Of a stretch of DNA of 64,000 nt, positions 44,690 to 57,439 are shown piece by piece. The DNA lies in NCBI GenBank assembly GCA_003254905.1, contig QANU01015964.1, positions 1,159,002-1,223,001 of the forward strand, written 5' to 3'. Numbering within the stretch: the stretch's first letter is position 1; every line of letters starts with the position of its first letter. The notes beneath the pieces were generated by a model. It ran no database searches and was not told where the DNA came from. It saw only the letters and a list, made by a program, of their open reading frames with translations. Source of the DNA: Nissolia schottii (Eukaryota; Streptophyta; Magnoliopsida; Fabales; Fabaceae). A program made the position numbers and the translations under genes.

Positions 44690-45880
44690 TAATAATTACT
44701 ATAAGAGTAAGAAATAAATAGTAAATAATTATTGTAAATTGTAACTATAAAAATAAAAGTGAAAATAAAGTTGGACATTAAAGAGCAGTTATTTTTTATA
44801 TCTTTTTTATTGTTGATTGGAAGTATAGATAACTTTAGAGCACGAAAGAAAAGGACATGTTCCTGAATTAGGCAGTAATTTGATTTTTGAATATTGAGGG
44901 TTTTCTCTAGAATGCGCTCTAGTGTCAACACATATTATACGTACATTAATAATGATGGAGCCCTTTGAAAATAATGAACAATGATGTGAATAAAGGGTAG
45001 ATGGAGGAGACAAAGATCAATGTCATGATCATATGTGGGACTTCCACAGTTCCCCCACATCAAAGATATATCCAAAGAAAGAAAGAAAAAAGAGGATGAG
45101 ATAAATAATATCCTAAAGCTTTGAATTTGTGGCATCAATTTGTTTTTTTTTTTTTGTCTAGACCATCATATACACTGATGAAATTGCTTATTACGAGTGA
45201 TTTTTTATTTTTATGGATAATAATCAAACTCATAATCTCATAGTTAAGGGACAAAGTGATATTTTATTACACCATACTACATGATTATTTGTGTCATCAA
45301 TTTATTCTTATATATTTTGATTTGATAGAATATATAATGTTAAAATCATAAATATTAAGACAAAATTAATGTTAAAATTTAAATTGAAATTGAAATTAAA
45401 TAGTATGGCAATTGACAAAACATAAGTTCTGTAGCCAAATCACTCCAAGTTCCACAACCAAAACTGAAAACTCTATGACATTTGACAGAACATAAACTCA
45501 GCCAAACCTCTAACAATTAATGGCATGAAACTGAGTATCACATATGCATCAGGAAAAAAAAACTGAAATCTTAACAATCCCTAATTCACATGCTGTGTTT
45601 TCCAGATGATCTTAGTACTTCCCTGCAACAGATCAGTTCCTGCATATGCCATTAAGTAACCTAGCTTTTTGAGGGAAAAATTAAATGATCCTAGTAAGTA
45701 GAATAACGTTAAATTGACAATACCTCAAAATTGAAGATTAATAGGATTGGCACATGTGATGTCAACAATACCTCACAACTGTCACGTGACTCAAACCCTT
45801 TCCTTATCAGCTTTTTCAGGTGACATTTCACTTCTCAGACGCTTGGATAAATTGTGTTCCATATTATGAGACATTTCTTA
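44690..45880. other. Spacer before the large Mutator-like element
   Basis: AT-rich; no gene recognised. Confidence 0.6.
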
Positions 45881-45959
45881 GCAGTGATTTAAGAGTTTTT
45901 ACTCTTTTGCCCTTATAAAAAGAAACTATTTACCAAAATACCCCCTTTTAAAACTATTT

Positions 45960-46240
45960 TCCAAACTACCACGGTTTAGGGCTGACGTGGCCTTTGGCAC
46001 CGCGTCACGTGCCACGCTGGATTTGCCATTGAGCTAGGCGAATTCCACGTGGATTCGCCATTTAGCCTGGCGAATTCCTCGAATATTCGCCATTATTGTT
46101 GGTGGTTCTGCTCTACATTCGCCAGCAAGTTTGGCATTTCCATTTGATATCGGCCACTAATCCTGGTGAATCTGATAGAAACCGCCACTAAATAATCGCC
46201 ACTAAATCGGGCGGATCTTCTACTATAAATTCATCCCCTC
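45960..46240. repeat. Palindromic TTCGCCA/TGGCGAA motifs in the left MULE terminus
   Basis: The left terminus has about eight short TTCGCCA- or GGCGAAT-type words in alternating orientation, giving small hairpins (for example attcgccatttagcctggcg). The right terminus (49400-49620) mirrors them. The words are GC-rich against AT-rich surroundings. Confidence 0.85.
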
Positions 46241-46324
46241 ACCCCCATTCCGCACCACTTCTCTCATTTTCTAAATTTTCACTTCTCTCTCAATTTCATC
46301 ACAATTTGATCTTATTTCAATCAT

Positions 46325-46625
46325 ATACCTTAGCCTTAAAACCTATACCCTAAACCCTATACCTTAGCCTTAAAACCTAAACCTAGCCTTAAACCCTATC
46401 CCAAAGCCTTATACACTAAATCAAAAAACCTAAACCATAAAATCTAACCCTAGCCCAAAACCCTATACTCTCACCAAATATCATAAAACTTACCCTAAAC
46501 CATAAATCCAAACCATACAAAGCCTGGCGAATCCATGCATGCCCCACCATAACCCTACTTCACCTGAAACCCTAACCTTAACCCTAATTCGCTAACCATA
46601 ACCCTAATAAACCCTAATATATGTC
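46325..46625. repeat. Degenerate telomere-like (CCCTAAA) region inside the MULE
   Basis: Directly after the left terminus there are many accctaaaccctata-like and accctaacc words, resembling plant telomere repeat CCCTAAA but irregular. Confidence 0.7.
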
Positions 46626-49600
46626 CTAATTTGTAAAATATTTTTATAAAGATGTAATTTCTTTTATTTCATCACAATTCGAGAAAGTGCTATCTTCGTA
46701 GTGTTTTCCTTGGTCCGTGCTACATATACCTATTTTACTATTTTGTATATTGATATTGTCTCAATCTGACCTTTAAGCTTTGCTGCAAATGCCGACATTT
46801 CTCAAACTCAAAATTGAAGAGTTACTCTAGTGAAATAAAAAAGTCGCTTGAATTTGAATTTTGGTATATGTATGTTTTGTAAATTGAATCCCTTGACTGT
46901 TGCAGGTGTCTTGGTTCCCTCCAAATACATTGATTTCATTAAAACTAATTGGGATAAGTTAGGTAATGCTTGGTGCAGTTTGGTTGAGTAAATGAAAGGT
47001 AAAAGAGGTAAAATATTGGTTGAGGTAATGAAGAATAATGCGGTAGTATCTATAATTTAGTTATCACTTCTTTTAAGTTATATTTCTTCTTTGCAATACA
47101 CGGTTAAAAAACCCAAACAATGTTCAAGAAAACTATATAGTAAATATTCTAAGAAAAGAAATAGAACAATAGATTTCAGCAAAAGAAGCTAAATGAAATG
47201 CAACAAGCAACTTCGCGGACTCCAATGGCGAAAAGTAAATTGAGTGAAAGACAAAACTTGTAACTCAAAATGCCAACAAACTTAGGTTAAGGATCCAAGA
47301 ACAATAAACACTATCATCTAATAAAAGATATGAATTAAAATGTCATTACATAAGTTATCCAACTTGCTAACAGGAAACCTTAAAGAAAACTAATAAACCC
47401 TACAATATCGCATATCTATCACGAGCCCTGTGGCGGTCTACGGTCAGGATCCGACGTGCCAGCTTGGGATGGATAAGTATAGGTGGGGGGTAAGGGTATG
47501 GTGGTGGTGGGTAAGAATGTGGCGGTGGTGGCGGAGATGGGTAAGGGTATGAGGACGGTGGGTAACGGTAAGGGTATGGATGTGGAGGTGGCGGGTTGGC
47601 AGCGTCGACAGTGGGTGTCGCATTGGCCTCAGCTGGAGCACTCTGCTGGGTATAAGACGCAGTTTCATCGGCATTTCGAACACGTCTTTGTCCAGCGGCT
47701 AATCCAGTTCTTTTCATACGGCGTGGCCTCTGATCACCTTGTTCTTCGGCATCCGTGGGAGGTGGCATGTTAGTCGTAAGAGCCGGAGCTAACTGAAATT
47801 GTTCAACCCTGATCCGGTCATGCTCCTAGATGGCAGATAGGATAGCCTCAGCGGACGATCGAACCTTCTCCATCGTAAATGCAGCAGAATGAGGCTCAAC
47901 AGACAATGTCAATAGCTGCTCCGCAATGTCACCCTAACAATGTTCAAACAAATATAATCATAATCAATAATCCAAAACAAATGTTTAATAAATTAATCGA
48001 TGTCAAACTTACCACAACTCCAATAGGCGCCGATTCTCGACTGATCCAACGTCGAGTAATCTTCTTATACCATCATCACTTGAGTCAAACAATGATTCTC
48101 TCATAATAAGTGACGTTGCAGGTGGGGAATGAAATGTGTCAGGGTTTTGGGATAAGGTCACATCTTCAAACACAGGGGCAAAATGTCTCATGGATGACTG
48201 CATGTTTATAGGGTTTGAGGGACCACTCTCAATATGCACATGACTCTCTCCTTCCCTTGTCTCTACATCAACAAACACCTCCATAGACCCATCTGAATTT
48301 GATTCAAAAACATCTATCATTAACTCGATATCTTCATCATCAACCAGTTCACAATCGACAAATTTTGACTCCGAGCCCGGCCCTTATAATAGTCGAAAAA
48401 CCATTCTTGATACAACCTGATTCTGTTGCAACCTTAATTTCAAACAAATTTTCCTCTTCAAATCATCTATCAACATGCCCCTCTTAATCATTATAGATCT
48501 CGGCATAGACCCATCATACATTAACCCACGTTCACCTTCGTACATTCTCCCATTAGAATGAACGAGCACAACAAGGGGTTTTCCCATTTCTAATTCTGTT
48601 TAAAACACAAATTACTTCATAAATTACACCATATTACAACAACAATAGTATATCATGTTACACTATGCATTAAACCCTAACCAATACCTAAATTGCCACA
48701 AATAGGCTTCCATAGATACCTAATTTATTATAGTTAATTACAGTAAAAGTATACTATAAATTTAGGTATGAATTTATTATTTATACATAAAAAATTTAAA
48801 TTTTATAGCAACTGTTTGAAAATTGTTTAAATTAATCAAAAAATTATGTAATAACCAATACTTAAATTTCTGCTAATGCATATAACAACCAATGCATCAA
48901 ACCCTAAAACATTTCTCAACAAACTAATATAGCAAACATTGACAGAATCACTTTAAAAATATTACTTCGTACATACTAATTAACATATATGTATGAAAGT
49001 TAAACCCCACAAATTTCTAGATAGTGACTATTTAAAAACAAGAAACCCTAAACCGTAAACAATATATTACAACAGTTTATGTTACACTATGCATTAAATC
49101 GTAAACCAATACCTAAATTGCTACTGATACGATAATATACAATAGTAAACCCTAGCCAATGCATCAATCTATACAAAATTCCCTAGCAAACTAATGCAGC
49201 AAAAAACATTTGCATAATTTATTTAAAAAACTTAATTTGCACATAATAATTGATTTAAAACTTACAAATCTGTCGTACAATGAAGTTATGAGTGATCGAG
49301 AGTAGCCGAGAGCTCTGGAATTCTAGAGAGAGAAGTTTTTTAGAGAGATGAGTGAAAATTTAGAAAATGAGAGGAGTGATGCGGAATGGGGACGGGGGGG
49401 TGAATTTATAGTGGAAGATTCGCCCGATTTAGTGGCGGTTTCTATCAAATTCGCCAGGATCAGTGGCGAATATCAAATGGCAACGCCAAACTTGCTGGTG
49501 AATGTAGAGCAGAACCACCAATAATAGTGGCGAATATTCGAGGAATTCGCTAGGCGAAATGGCGAATCCACGTGGAATTCGTCTAGCTCAATGGCGAATG

Positions 49601-49739
49601 CAGCGTGGCACATGACGCAGCGCCAAAGGCCACGTCAGCCCTAAACCGTGGTAGTTTGGAAAATAGTTTTAAAATGAGGTATTTTGATAAATAGTTTCTT
49701 TTATAAGGACAAAAGAGTAAAAAAAAAAACGTGATTTAA

Positions 49740-51189
49740 AGACTGAAAATTGAAAAGATTGTTGTAGTGACCATATTTTGTATTAAATATATTCTTTTTT
49801 CTTTTTGTTGATTACACATGACTCAAGAGAGGACATTTAATTTAGTACAGAGTATATGTGATTAAGAACATATTTAATATGATACTTTATCATTACAAAT
49901 TTTAATTATAATACATTTAAATTTTAGTTGAGAGGTTTCAAAATCAGCTCCACAACTTTAGAAAATTACTTTTAAAATAATCATAATTGATTTTCAACTA
50001 ATTCCATTGATTTTTAAAACGTATACTTAGTGATGATATGTATATATTATTACTTTTATTATTATTGTTATTATTATTATCATCTTTTTTCACCATTTTA
50101 AGGTAAATTAATCAACAAACACAGGTACGTACATGAACAGATCAGGGGGAAATCACGATCTCTCGTTATTAATTGAACCAATCCTTACCACGATATTGAT
50201 TTTAATATTTGAACGTTTATTTTTAAAAGGGCTTTTCACTTAATTCCAATATTGTAAAAATCGTTGAATCCTGGGGTGTCAATTTTTTGTTGGTTACAAG
50301 TTAAAACTTGTTGGGAGTAGTTGCTAAGGGAAATGGAACGTTTAACTTACATTATAATTAACGAACTAACTGCCTACACATGCTTAAGAGCAACTCTTCC
50401 AGATCGGTATGCCTTTTAATATATTTTTATAGCCAATGACAAATAATGAGCCCGTTTGTATTGCCTTGAAAAAAAATACTTATCTTAATTGTATTTTTAA
50501 GCATAATTTTTTTTAAAAAATTAGTTTATAATTATAATATGATTTTATTAAAAATTACTCATTCTTTCACTATTTTTTAGAAGTAAAACCTTTTAAACTT
50601 TAAATTAAATTGTATTTTACATTGTTTTAAATTTTTTTAAACTCTATTTTAATGCTTGTTATTTTTAATTTTTAAAAATCAATTCAAACCGGTTAAATAT
50701 ACAAATTACCCTTTTTGTTAAGTTCAGCACAAAGTTTTATTGAATAATATAGAAATTAATTTCTATTATTATATCATCACATTTTCATTAATTTAATTAA
50801 GTTGCAAATCTCAATTATTGTCACAATCTTATTAATTATCAATTGTTGTTGCACAATTTCATATGTAATATTGTGTTGTCATAATTTTATTTGTAACTTA
50901 AATTATTGTTAGAAACTCACTTAATATGACGATATAATAATAAAAATGGAGTTAACGGCTAACATGACTCACGTTTCGTAAATGTTTGTTTTGTTAGATA
51001 TAAGTTTAACGCATCATTTTTAAAAGTGATATGTTAAACTTTTGTTCAATTAAAAATTTATTTGTTATTTAATTTCATAATTGAAATGTTAATTTCTTAA
51101 TTTCAAAAACTAAAATGAGTGGTGGTGCAATTTTCCCATGATTGATCTTTAATTCATAATTAACCGATACAGGGTGCTATTGCATTGCG
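49740..51189. other. AT-rich spacer
   Basis: No coding region or element end is recognised. Confidence 0.6.
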
Positions 51190-51197
51190 TATGCATT

Positions 51198-51765
51198 AGG
51201 GGTGTTCATGGGTCGGGTTGACCTTTAGCCGAACTTGACTCTATATTTAGACCGGGCCAATTTTGAGGACCTGGACCCGACCTTAAACCCAATAGACCCG
51301 ATCATCTTCGGGTCGAGTTAAAACCCTGGTTTTGACAGGGGCTAAAAATGGGCCAAAACTATCTCAAACTTCAAAATAAAAAAATAACATCCATTAAAAA
51401 ATGAAGTTAAAAAATTGCAAACTAAACATTATATTTCCTAACTAAACATTCATTAATTTCAAACACTACAACAAAATGAAATAAAATTTATAACATTAGC
51501 ATTCTCATTCAAACTTTCATAATTTTAGTGGAACATAAACAACAAAAAAATAATAAGTGCACTACAATAGATTTCTAAACACCGAAATAGACATAGTTTA
51601 ACTACAATAGATATAGATTTCTAAACTCTGGGCTGGACCGGGTGACCCGAGACTAATCTCAAACCCGGTATGAATTAAAATCAAATTTATTTTAGAGTTT
51701 TTTTTAAAATTGGGCCCAATTTAACCCGAATACTTCAGGCTGGTCCGGGTTATGAACACCCCTAG
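51198..51765. mobile_element. hAT-like MITE with 8-bp target duplication
   Basis: The direct repeat tatgcatt occurs at 51190-51197 and 51766-51773. The termini aggggtgttcatgggtcggg and the inverse of ccgggttatgaacacccct are inverted copies, with the GGGT(C/T)GGGT-rich subtermini that are common in plant hAT MITEs. The size is 568 bp and it is non-coding. Confidence 0.88.
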
Positions 51766-51773
51766 TATGCATT

Positions 51774-54350
51774 ATAATGTGACAAATCATCTATCCAAAA
51801 TTGTTTTGCGGCATCATTATCTAATTCTGGCATCCATCAATTTTCTGACCTATTGCACATTATGAAAAATGTTGGATAGTCTCAATCTCTCACATACCTA
51901 TATATGAGACGTGATTAGATTTATTAGTCTCTAAGAAAAGTATGCTCTTGTTTTGTGGGGAGAGTGAAACTCCATGATCCCTTTGGCAATGGCCTCACTC
52001 GCAATTATACATCATCATGGCCATAAGGTACGAAAAAGCAACAAAAACACTGTTGAGATGGGTCAAAAGTTATATAATTTTTTTTGCTTTTTGTTTGGCA
52101 ACAAGAGTCATGATATCAAGTTTNTTTTGTGTGGCAGAAAATCAAAAATCGATCTGAGAGTAGGTGATATCAAGGTGTGATTGGTTTTACTTCTGTTAAA
52201 TGGATTTATGATAGAATTTATTTTATTCGAATCGATTTTAATTAAAATAATTTTGATAAGAAATAGTTTTTGTTTCATATTTTTTAAAAATAATTCTTAC
52301 ACAAAGTAAATTTTTTTAAAAAAATAATTTAGATGGTAAAATTAATTTTGAGAATCATGCTGAAAATAAGACATTGTGACTAGAATTAATTATGACTTGT
52401 TGGAAACCTATGCTTAGAGGGCATCACGTGTGATTAGTAAAGATGGTCGAGGGTTTGTTTTATTTTCTGTTTTGAATTTCTTATCAATTAGAAATCTCCA
52501 TTCTGATTTATTTTAAAGTTTCATAAAAGAAATACTACAAATATAATATTATTTCCACAAATCATCATAAAAATTAAAAATAAAAATAGTGGTATGCTTT
52601 TTTTTTATAATTGTTAATTATAAATAATCAACTAATTAAAAAAAAAAATTAACCAACCACACTTACTTAATGAGCCAAAACAAGCCATGCTGAGGAAATT
52701 AGGTGTTACGTAATCTACTAATCTTAGCAATTACTACTAAGTTTCATTTTTATTTTAAGCAAGTCGGTGACACTCAAGCTTGTACCTTATGTTCTTATGT
52801 AAACTACCAAAATTTCTCATTATTATTACATTCTTAGAGGTTTGGCAGTTACTACTATTTTTAATCATAATAAAACCCAGAGATCAATAATAATTAAATA
52901 AATAATGGGTTTTTTCAAAAAGCATATGTATGCGTATTTTGGGTGAAGTTTTCCATTTTTGGATTATTCGAAAAGCTGGCCATTTTGAACGTTCTGCTTC
53001 TACAGCTAGCTGGTGCGGTACCCTGTACGTACTTGGATCATCACCTGTTCTTCACGTCAAAGTGCGAAAGGGGATAATGTATATGTATTATTACTTCCTT
53101 CTTTTTTTCCCTTCAGTATTAATAATTGGTTATGCAATTTTATTGATTAAGAGATAATATCAACGTAGTATTTTGACTTCTTAATTAAAGATTTTAGATT
53201 GAGAATGAAAAAAATTCATGTTAAAAAATCTCTACTATCTTTTAAGGATTTGAGTTAGGTAAGACCGAATTAATTATTCTTATTAAGAGGACTTTATTCT
53301 TTTACAGTAACTCAATAAGTCGAGTTGAGTTAGTTTAACTTCAAAATTTACAGTAACTCAATAAGTCGATACTAAACCGCTTACCACCTGGACTAATCCC
53401 ATTGGTTCTTATCTTCAAAATTTTACAAATAATAACATGTAATTTGATGATACAATTAAAAATTTTTTGAGTATAAATTAATTTTATGTTGTCATTTAAT
53501 TATGTGTTGTCATATAAATAAAATTAATTTTATTTTAAAATAATAGATGTAATAATTAAATATTTTTATTAATGTAACAACACATAATTAGATAATAATA
53601 TAATTTTACACTATTAAACTCTTTAAAATATAATAAACTTTAACTAATTTAGATTAACTTCAGGTGAACTTCAGGTTAAAATTTTGCACACCTTTATAAC
53701 AAGTGACTAACATTGATTACCTAATACTTGATTAATTCAAGTGGTTTAATAATTTTTTTAAGGTTTCGAGCCTTGTAAATAAAAAATAATGTTAAAAATT
53801 GGTTCAAATAGACTTCATATAATATTTGATTTCGTGAGAAAAAACATTGATCAAGAGAAACAAGTAACTAACATTTGACTCAATCAAGTTTAATAAATTT
53901 TTCTTTTATTTTTGTTGTACTTTTTTAAAGATAAAAAGGAAAAAAAGAATGAGGATGGATTTGGAATATGATTTATATATATATATATATATATATATTT
54001 ACAATTTTAAAAAATTATTCTTAAGGGAATAAAAAAAATTGGACCAAACTTATATCCACATAAATATATCTTAAATAAAATTGATAAGACCTATATTTAT
54101 TTTATGAGTTTCCTTTAGAAAGAATTGTTAAAATTGTATTCCAAAATCACAAGAAATTTGTCAGATGTGTATAAATTTAACAATTCTAAAAATGACTTTC
54201 ATTTAGTGAGATCTAAAAATATTTAACGTCATAAAATACAAGTGATAAAGACTCATAAAAACACTTATTTTTTATATGTCAGAAGGGTATCTATCGTCCA
54301 GAGTAACTAATTCTGTTTTGTGACAAAAATTAAGTGGACATATTTTTCTT
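51774..54350. other. AT-rich spacer with an N at 52124
   Basis: No gene is recognised. Short open frames (51974-52180, 52930-53157) lack known domains. A TA run lies at about 53970-53998. Confidence 0.6.
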
Positions 54351-54359
54351 AACAAAGTC

Positions 54360-55767
54360 TGTTGAAATCCATGGTACTAAAAAGAGAAAAGAGAAAGTGA
54401 AAATTGAATTTGCAAAAATGAAATTGAGAGAATGAGAATGATTACAAAATTACAAGTGATGTAGCCTATATATAGGCTAATGATAACCACTAACCATTAG
54501 CTAATTAATTAATCCTAATTAACTATTACGATTATCAATTACTTCAACTATATATTCTAATACCCCCTACAAGCTGGACAATGTGCACCAACATGTCCAG
54601 TTTGGAAACAACGAGACAAGTTAAAATCAAAGAGCAACACAATGCTAAGAAAATGATTGAAAACCACCAGCAACCAACAAAGTTCCTAGTTCTTGGAAGT
54701 CTTCGACCTTCACTGAAGCCCCTTCGATCTTCCTCCAACGTCTCAACGGCACCAGTTGCAAATGGTTTCAACACAGGAACAATGAACAAATGCCATCATA
54801 GGCAAAACACATGGCAAAAGCAAATGGTCCCATCACATCAAAAGCTTAACCACTCGCTCGACAGAAGCAAACAAAACTCAATTATCAAGTGCAGAAGCTA
54901 AAATTCAACGTTTAACCACCCAAGATAAGAGCAAATATAAAGCCATAAGGCTAACAGAATATGAACCAATGCTTAGCCATGTCACACACTAATCTGAATC
55001 AAAGCCACGCGAGGCTAACAAAGCAGAAATTTGTAGGCTAACAAAGCATAATCAAAGCTAGAAACTAAAGTCACCATCTAAAGTTTGAAGCACACATAGA
55101 TCCTCCACCAGAATCCAATAGTACCAAAAAAAATCTCCATGATATTTACCAACAGGATTTCATCATCCAATGTTTGACAAAATGTCACAGCAGATTATTC
55201 AAATCAAAGACATGTTCATAAGCAAAATCACCACTCCTTATTGAGAGAAGACAATACATCAAACACCTTGTGTGCATCATCAACAAGAAGTAAGCCAATT
55301 AATTAAGAAGATGAATTAAATCAAATCCTGAAGAAGCCACCGCATCGACAACCGGTTCCATCACGGATTTGAAACAGATCCAAGCTAAGCTCGTTGGAAA
55401 GCAACTGGCGAAGCAAGATCCAAAACCAACAAGCATTGCTAAACGGAGCAACAAGCCACGAGATCCGTCTTTCTACTCTGCTCCGCTGAATGAAAAGGAA
55501 AAAAACGAAAAAGAAAATGAGCACAGCGGAATGTTTCAAGGCGGATGTCAATGCTTTGATACCATGTTGAAATCCATGGTACTAAAGAGAGAAAAGAGAA
55601 AGTGAAAACTGAATTTGCCAAAATGAATTTAAGAGAATGAAAATGGTTACAAAATTACAAGTGATGCAACCTATATATAAGCTAATGATAACCACTAACC
55701 ATTAGCTAATTAGCTAATCCTAACTAATTGTTACAATTATCAATTACTTCAACTATATATTCTAATA
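54360..55767 (-). mobile_element. Short non-autonomous LTR retrotransposon (TRIM/copia-like)
   Basis: The two 203-bp LTRs are 54360-54562 and 55565-55767, flanked by the direct repeat aagtc (54355-54359 and 55768-55772). On the minus strand the right LTR is followed by a tRNA-Met-type primer site (tggtatcaaagc, about 55553-55564) and a purine tract (gtaggggg) precedes the left LTR. The LTRs differ at about 16 positions by eye (about 8%), which suggests an insertion some millions of years old. The 1.0-kb interior has no gag or pol domain. The structure is complete but it has no coding capacity. Confidence 0.85.
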
Positions 55768-56048
55768 AAGTCTTCTTTCAACAAATCACTTTTATTATAT
55801 GTGTTAAAAAATGTGTTAGACATGTGTCGAGGAAAGAAAAAACCTCCTTTTAGAATATTAACCTTGCTAAAAAGATGTTGGTAATGAAACTACTCCCATT
55901 TCAACACAACATGAATTCAATTTTTACTATCAATATAAAAATTACTTTAATAATAATAATAATTTATAAGTACCGTTGTAAACGAAGTATTTGAAACCTG
56001 CATAAAGTGATCAGCGTCGACCTATCTAAACTTGAGTTGAAAAACAAA

Positions 56049-57380
56049 CAATTTTACTCTTTTGCCCTTGTCATAGAAACTAATTACCAAAATACCCCTG
56101 TTTTGAAACATATTACAGGACTACCACGATTTTGCCTGACGTGACTATGGTGGCAGCGTGGCAGTGCCACGTCAGATTCGCCAACATGGTTGGCGAATTC
56201 AGTGCAAATTCGCCAACACGATTGGCGAATTCAAGGCAAATTCGCCAACGAGCTTGGCAAATTCAACACAAATTCGCCAACAGGTTTGGCGAATTCAACA
56301 CAAATTCGCCAACTGGTTTGGCGAATGTGGTTTAAAGGAAAATGTAATTAAAATTGTATTTGTTATTCTAATAAGCAATCATAACTACATTTATAAATTT
56401 TATGTGAAAAGTATGGCTTCTTAGATAAGCTGCAAAAATCCAAATTTTTTTTTATTGCTTTAGCAACATATAATAATTTCATTATTATGTAATTAAAAGG
56501 ATTTCATTATTATGATAAAGTGCATTTTGCTTGGGTTTTAAGCTTTGTTTAGTGAAGCCTAAAATCAATAATTTTCCTTTTTTCCTTCTCTATCATAAGC
56601 AAAATTCAAACCCATTGGCCATTGTGCATGAGTGGATACATTGTATGTTATCAAAGTAAGAAAAGTTGAATGAGGAAAAAACTTTAAATATGACGGGCAG
56701 GCAAAATCTTGATCATTTTTGTCTTTAAAGTTGCACGAATCTTAAAATTAAGAAAATAACTTATTAGTCTTAAGATTACAGAACGAGTCAAGTTAATTTA
56801 TTCTTTGAAATAAAATGTTTAATCATATAAATGTCACATTATTTTAATAAATAATTTTTTTTTAAAAAATAATGTTTTAACTCTAACATTCTTTTTTCAA
56901 CTTTTTTTTATTGTTGTTAATCTAAAACGAAAGGTACCCAAAAAAGTAAATATATTCAACTTATATTCATATTATAAAATTATTAAAATGGTATTCACTT
57001 AATTTATTAATTGATTAATCTCATTATAGAGAGGGGTACGATAAAAAGAAAATTATGATCCAAAAAATATTTTTAAGAAGCCATACTTTTTACATATAAT
57101 TTATAAATGTAGTTATGATTGCTTATTAGAATAACAAATACAATTTTAATTACATTTTATTTTAAATCACATTTGTCAAATCGGTTGGTGAATTTGTGTT
57201 GAATTCGCCAAACCTGTTGGCGAATTTGTGTTGAATTTTTTAAGTTTGTTGGCGAATCTGACGTAACACTGTCATGCTGCCACCACAACGCTAAAACCAT
57301 AATAGTTCTGTAATATATTTTAAAATAAGAATATTTTAGTAATTAACTTCTGTAACATAGACAAAATAGTAAAATTGTCG
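56049..57380. mobile_element. Non-autonomous MULE-like element related to the 45893 element
   Basis: The termini (aattttactcttttgccctt and its diverged inverse at the right end near 57365-57378) match the 45893 element's ends. The terminal inverted repeats run about 300-380 bp (56049-56430 and about 57070-57380) and share inner markers (agcaatcataactacattta and its inverse). The interior of about 640 bp has no coding sequence. The target duplication is uncertain (gaaaaacaa against agaaaacaa at best). It ends about 100 bp upstream of the APRR2 leader. Confidence 0.75.
56172..56335. repeat. 32-bp palindromic tandem repeat (attcgccaac...ttggcgaattc)
   Basis: There are five units, each with attcgccaac followed after a few bases by ttggcgaattca. 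Every unit is itself a hairpin and the units are spaced about 32 bp apart. Diverged inverse copies lie at 57175-57262. Confidence 0.93.
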
Positions 57381-57439
57381 GAGAAAACAATATCAACCTT
57401 CAAATAGTTGTAGAAAGCTTGATTGGCCCTTTTGTTTTT

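Larger units (their letters stand above)
45893..49730 (-). mobile_element. Mutator-like DNA transposon (MULE), internally deleted
   Basis: The 9-bp direct repeat gtgatttaa (45884-45892 and 49731-49739) flanks inverted termini that start gagtttttactcttttgccc on the left and mirror on the right. The terminal inverted repeats are about 420 bp (45893-46305 and about 49318-49730). On the minus strand, 48384-48587 (MGKPLVVLVHSNGRMYEGER..., LDDLKRKICLKL-like) and 48009-48320 (MIDVFESN...MEVFVDVE) look like the N-terminal part of a plant MURA transposase. 47400-47768 (RPRRMKRTGLAAGQRR, then a Pro/Tyr/His-rich tail) looks like its C-terminal end. The central catalytic domain and SWIM zinc finger are missing, so this copy cannot supply transposase. 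The host strand of transcription would be minus. Confidence 0.85.

Noticed and set aside
46325-46625. True interstitial telomere array
   Set aside because: Words are irregular with many interruptions and lie inside a transposon; called only telomere-like.
51974-52180. 68-aa open frame with an X residue
   Set aside because: It spans the N at 52124 and has no recognisable features.
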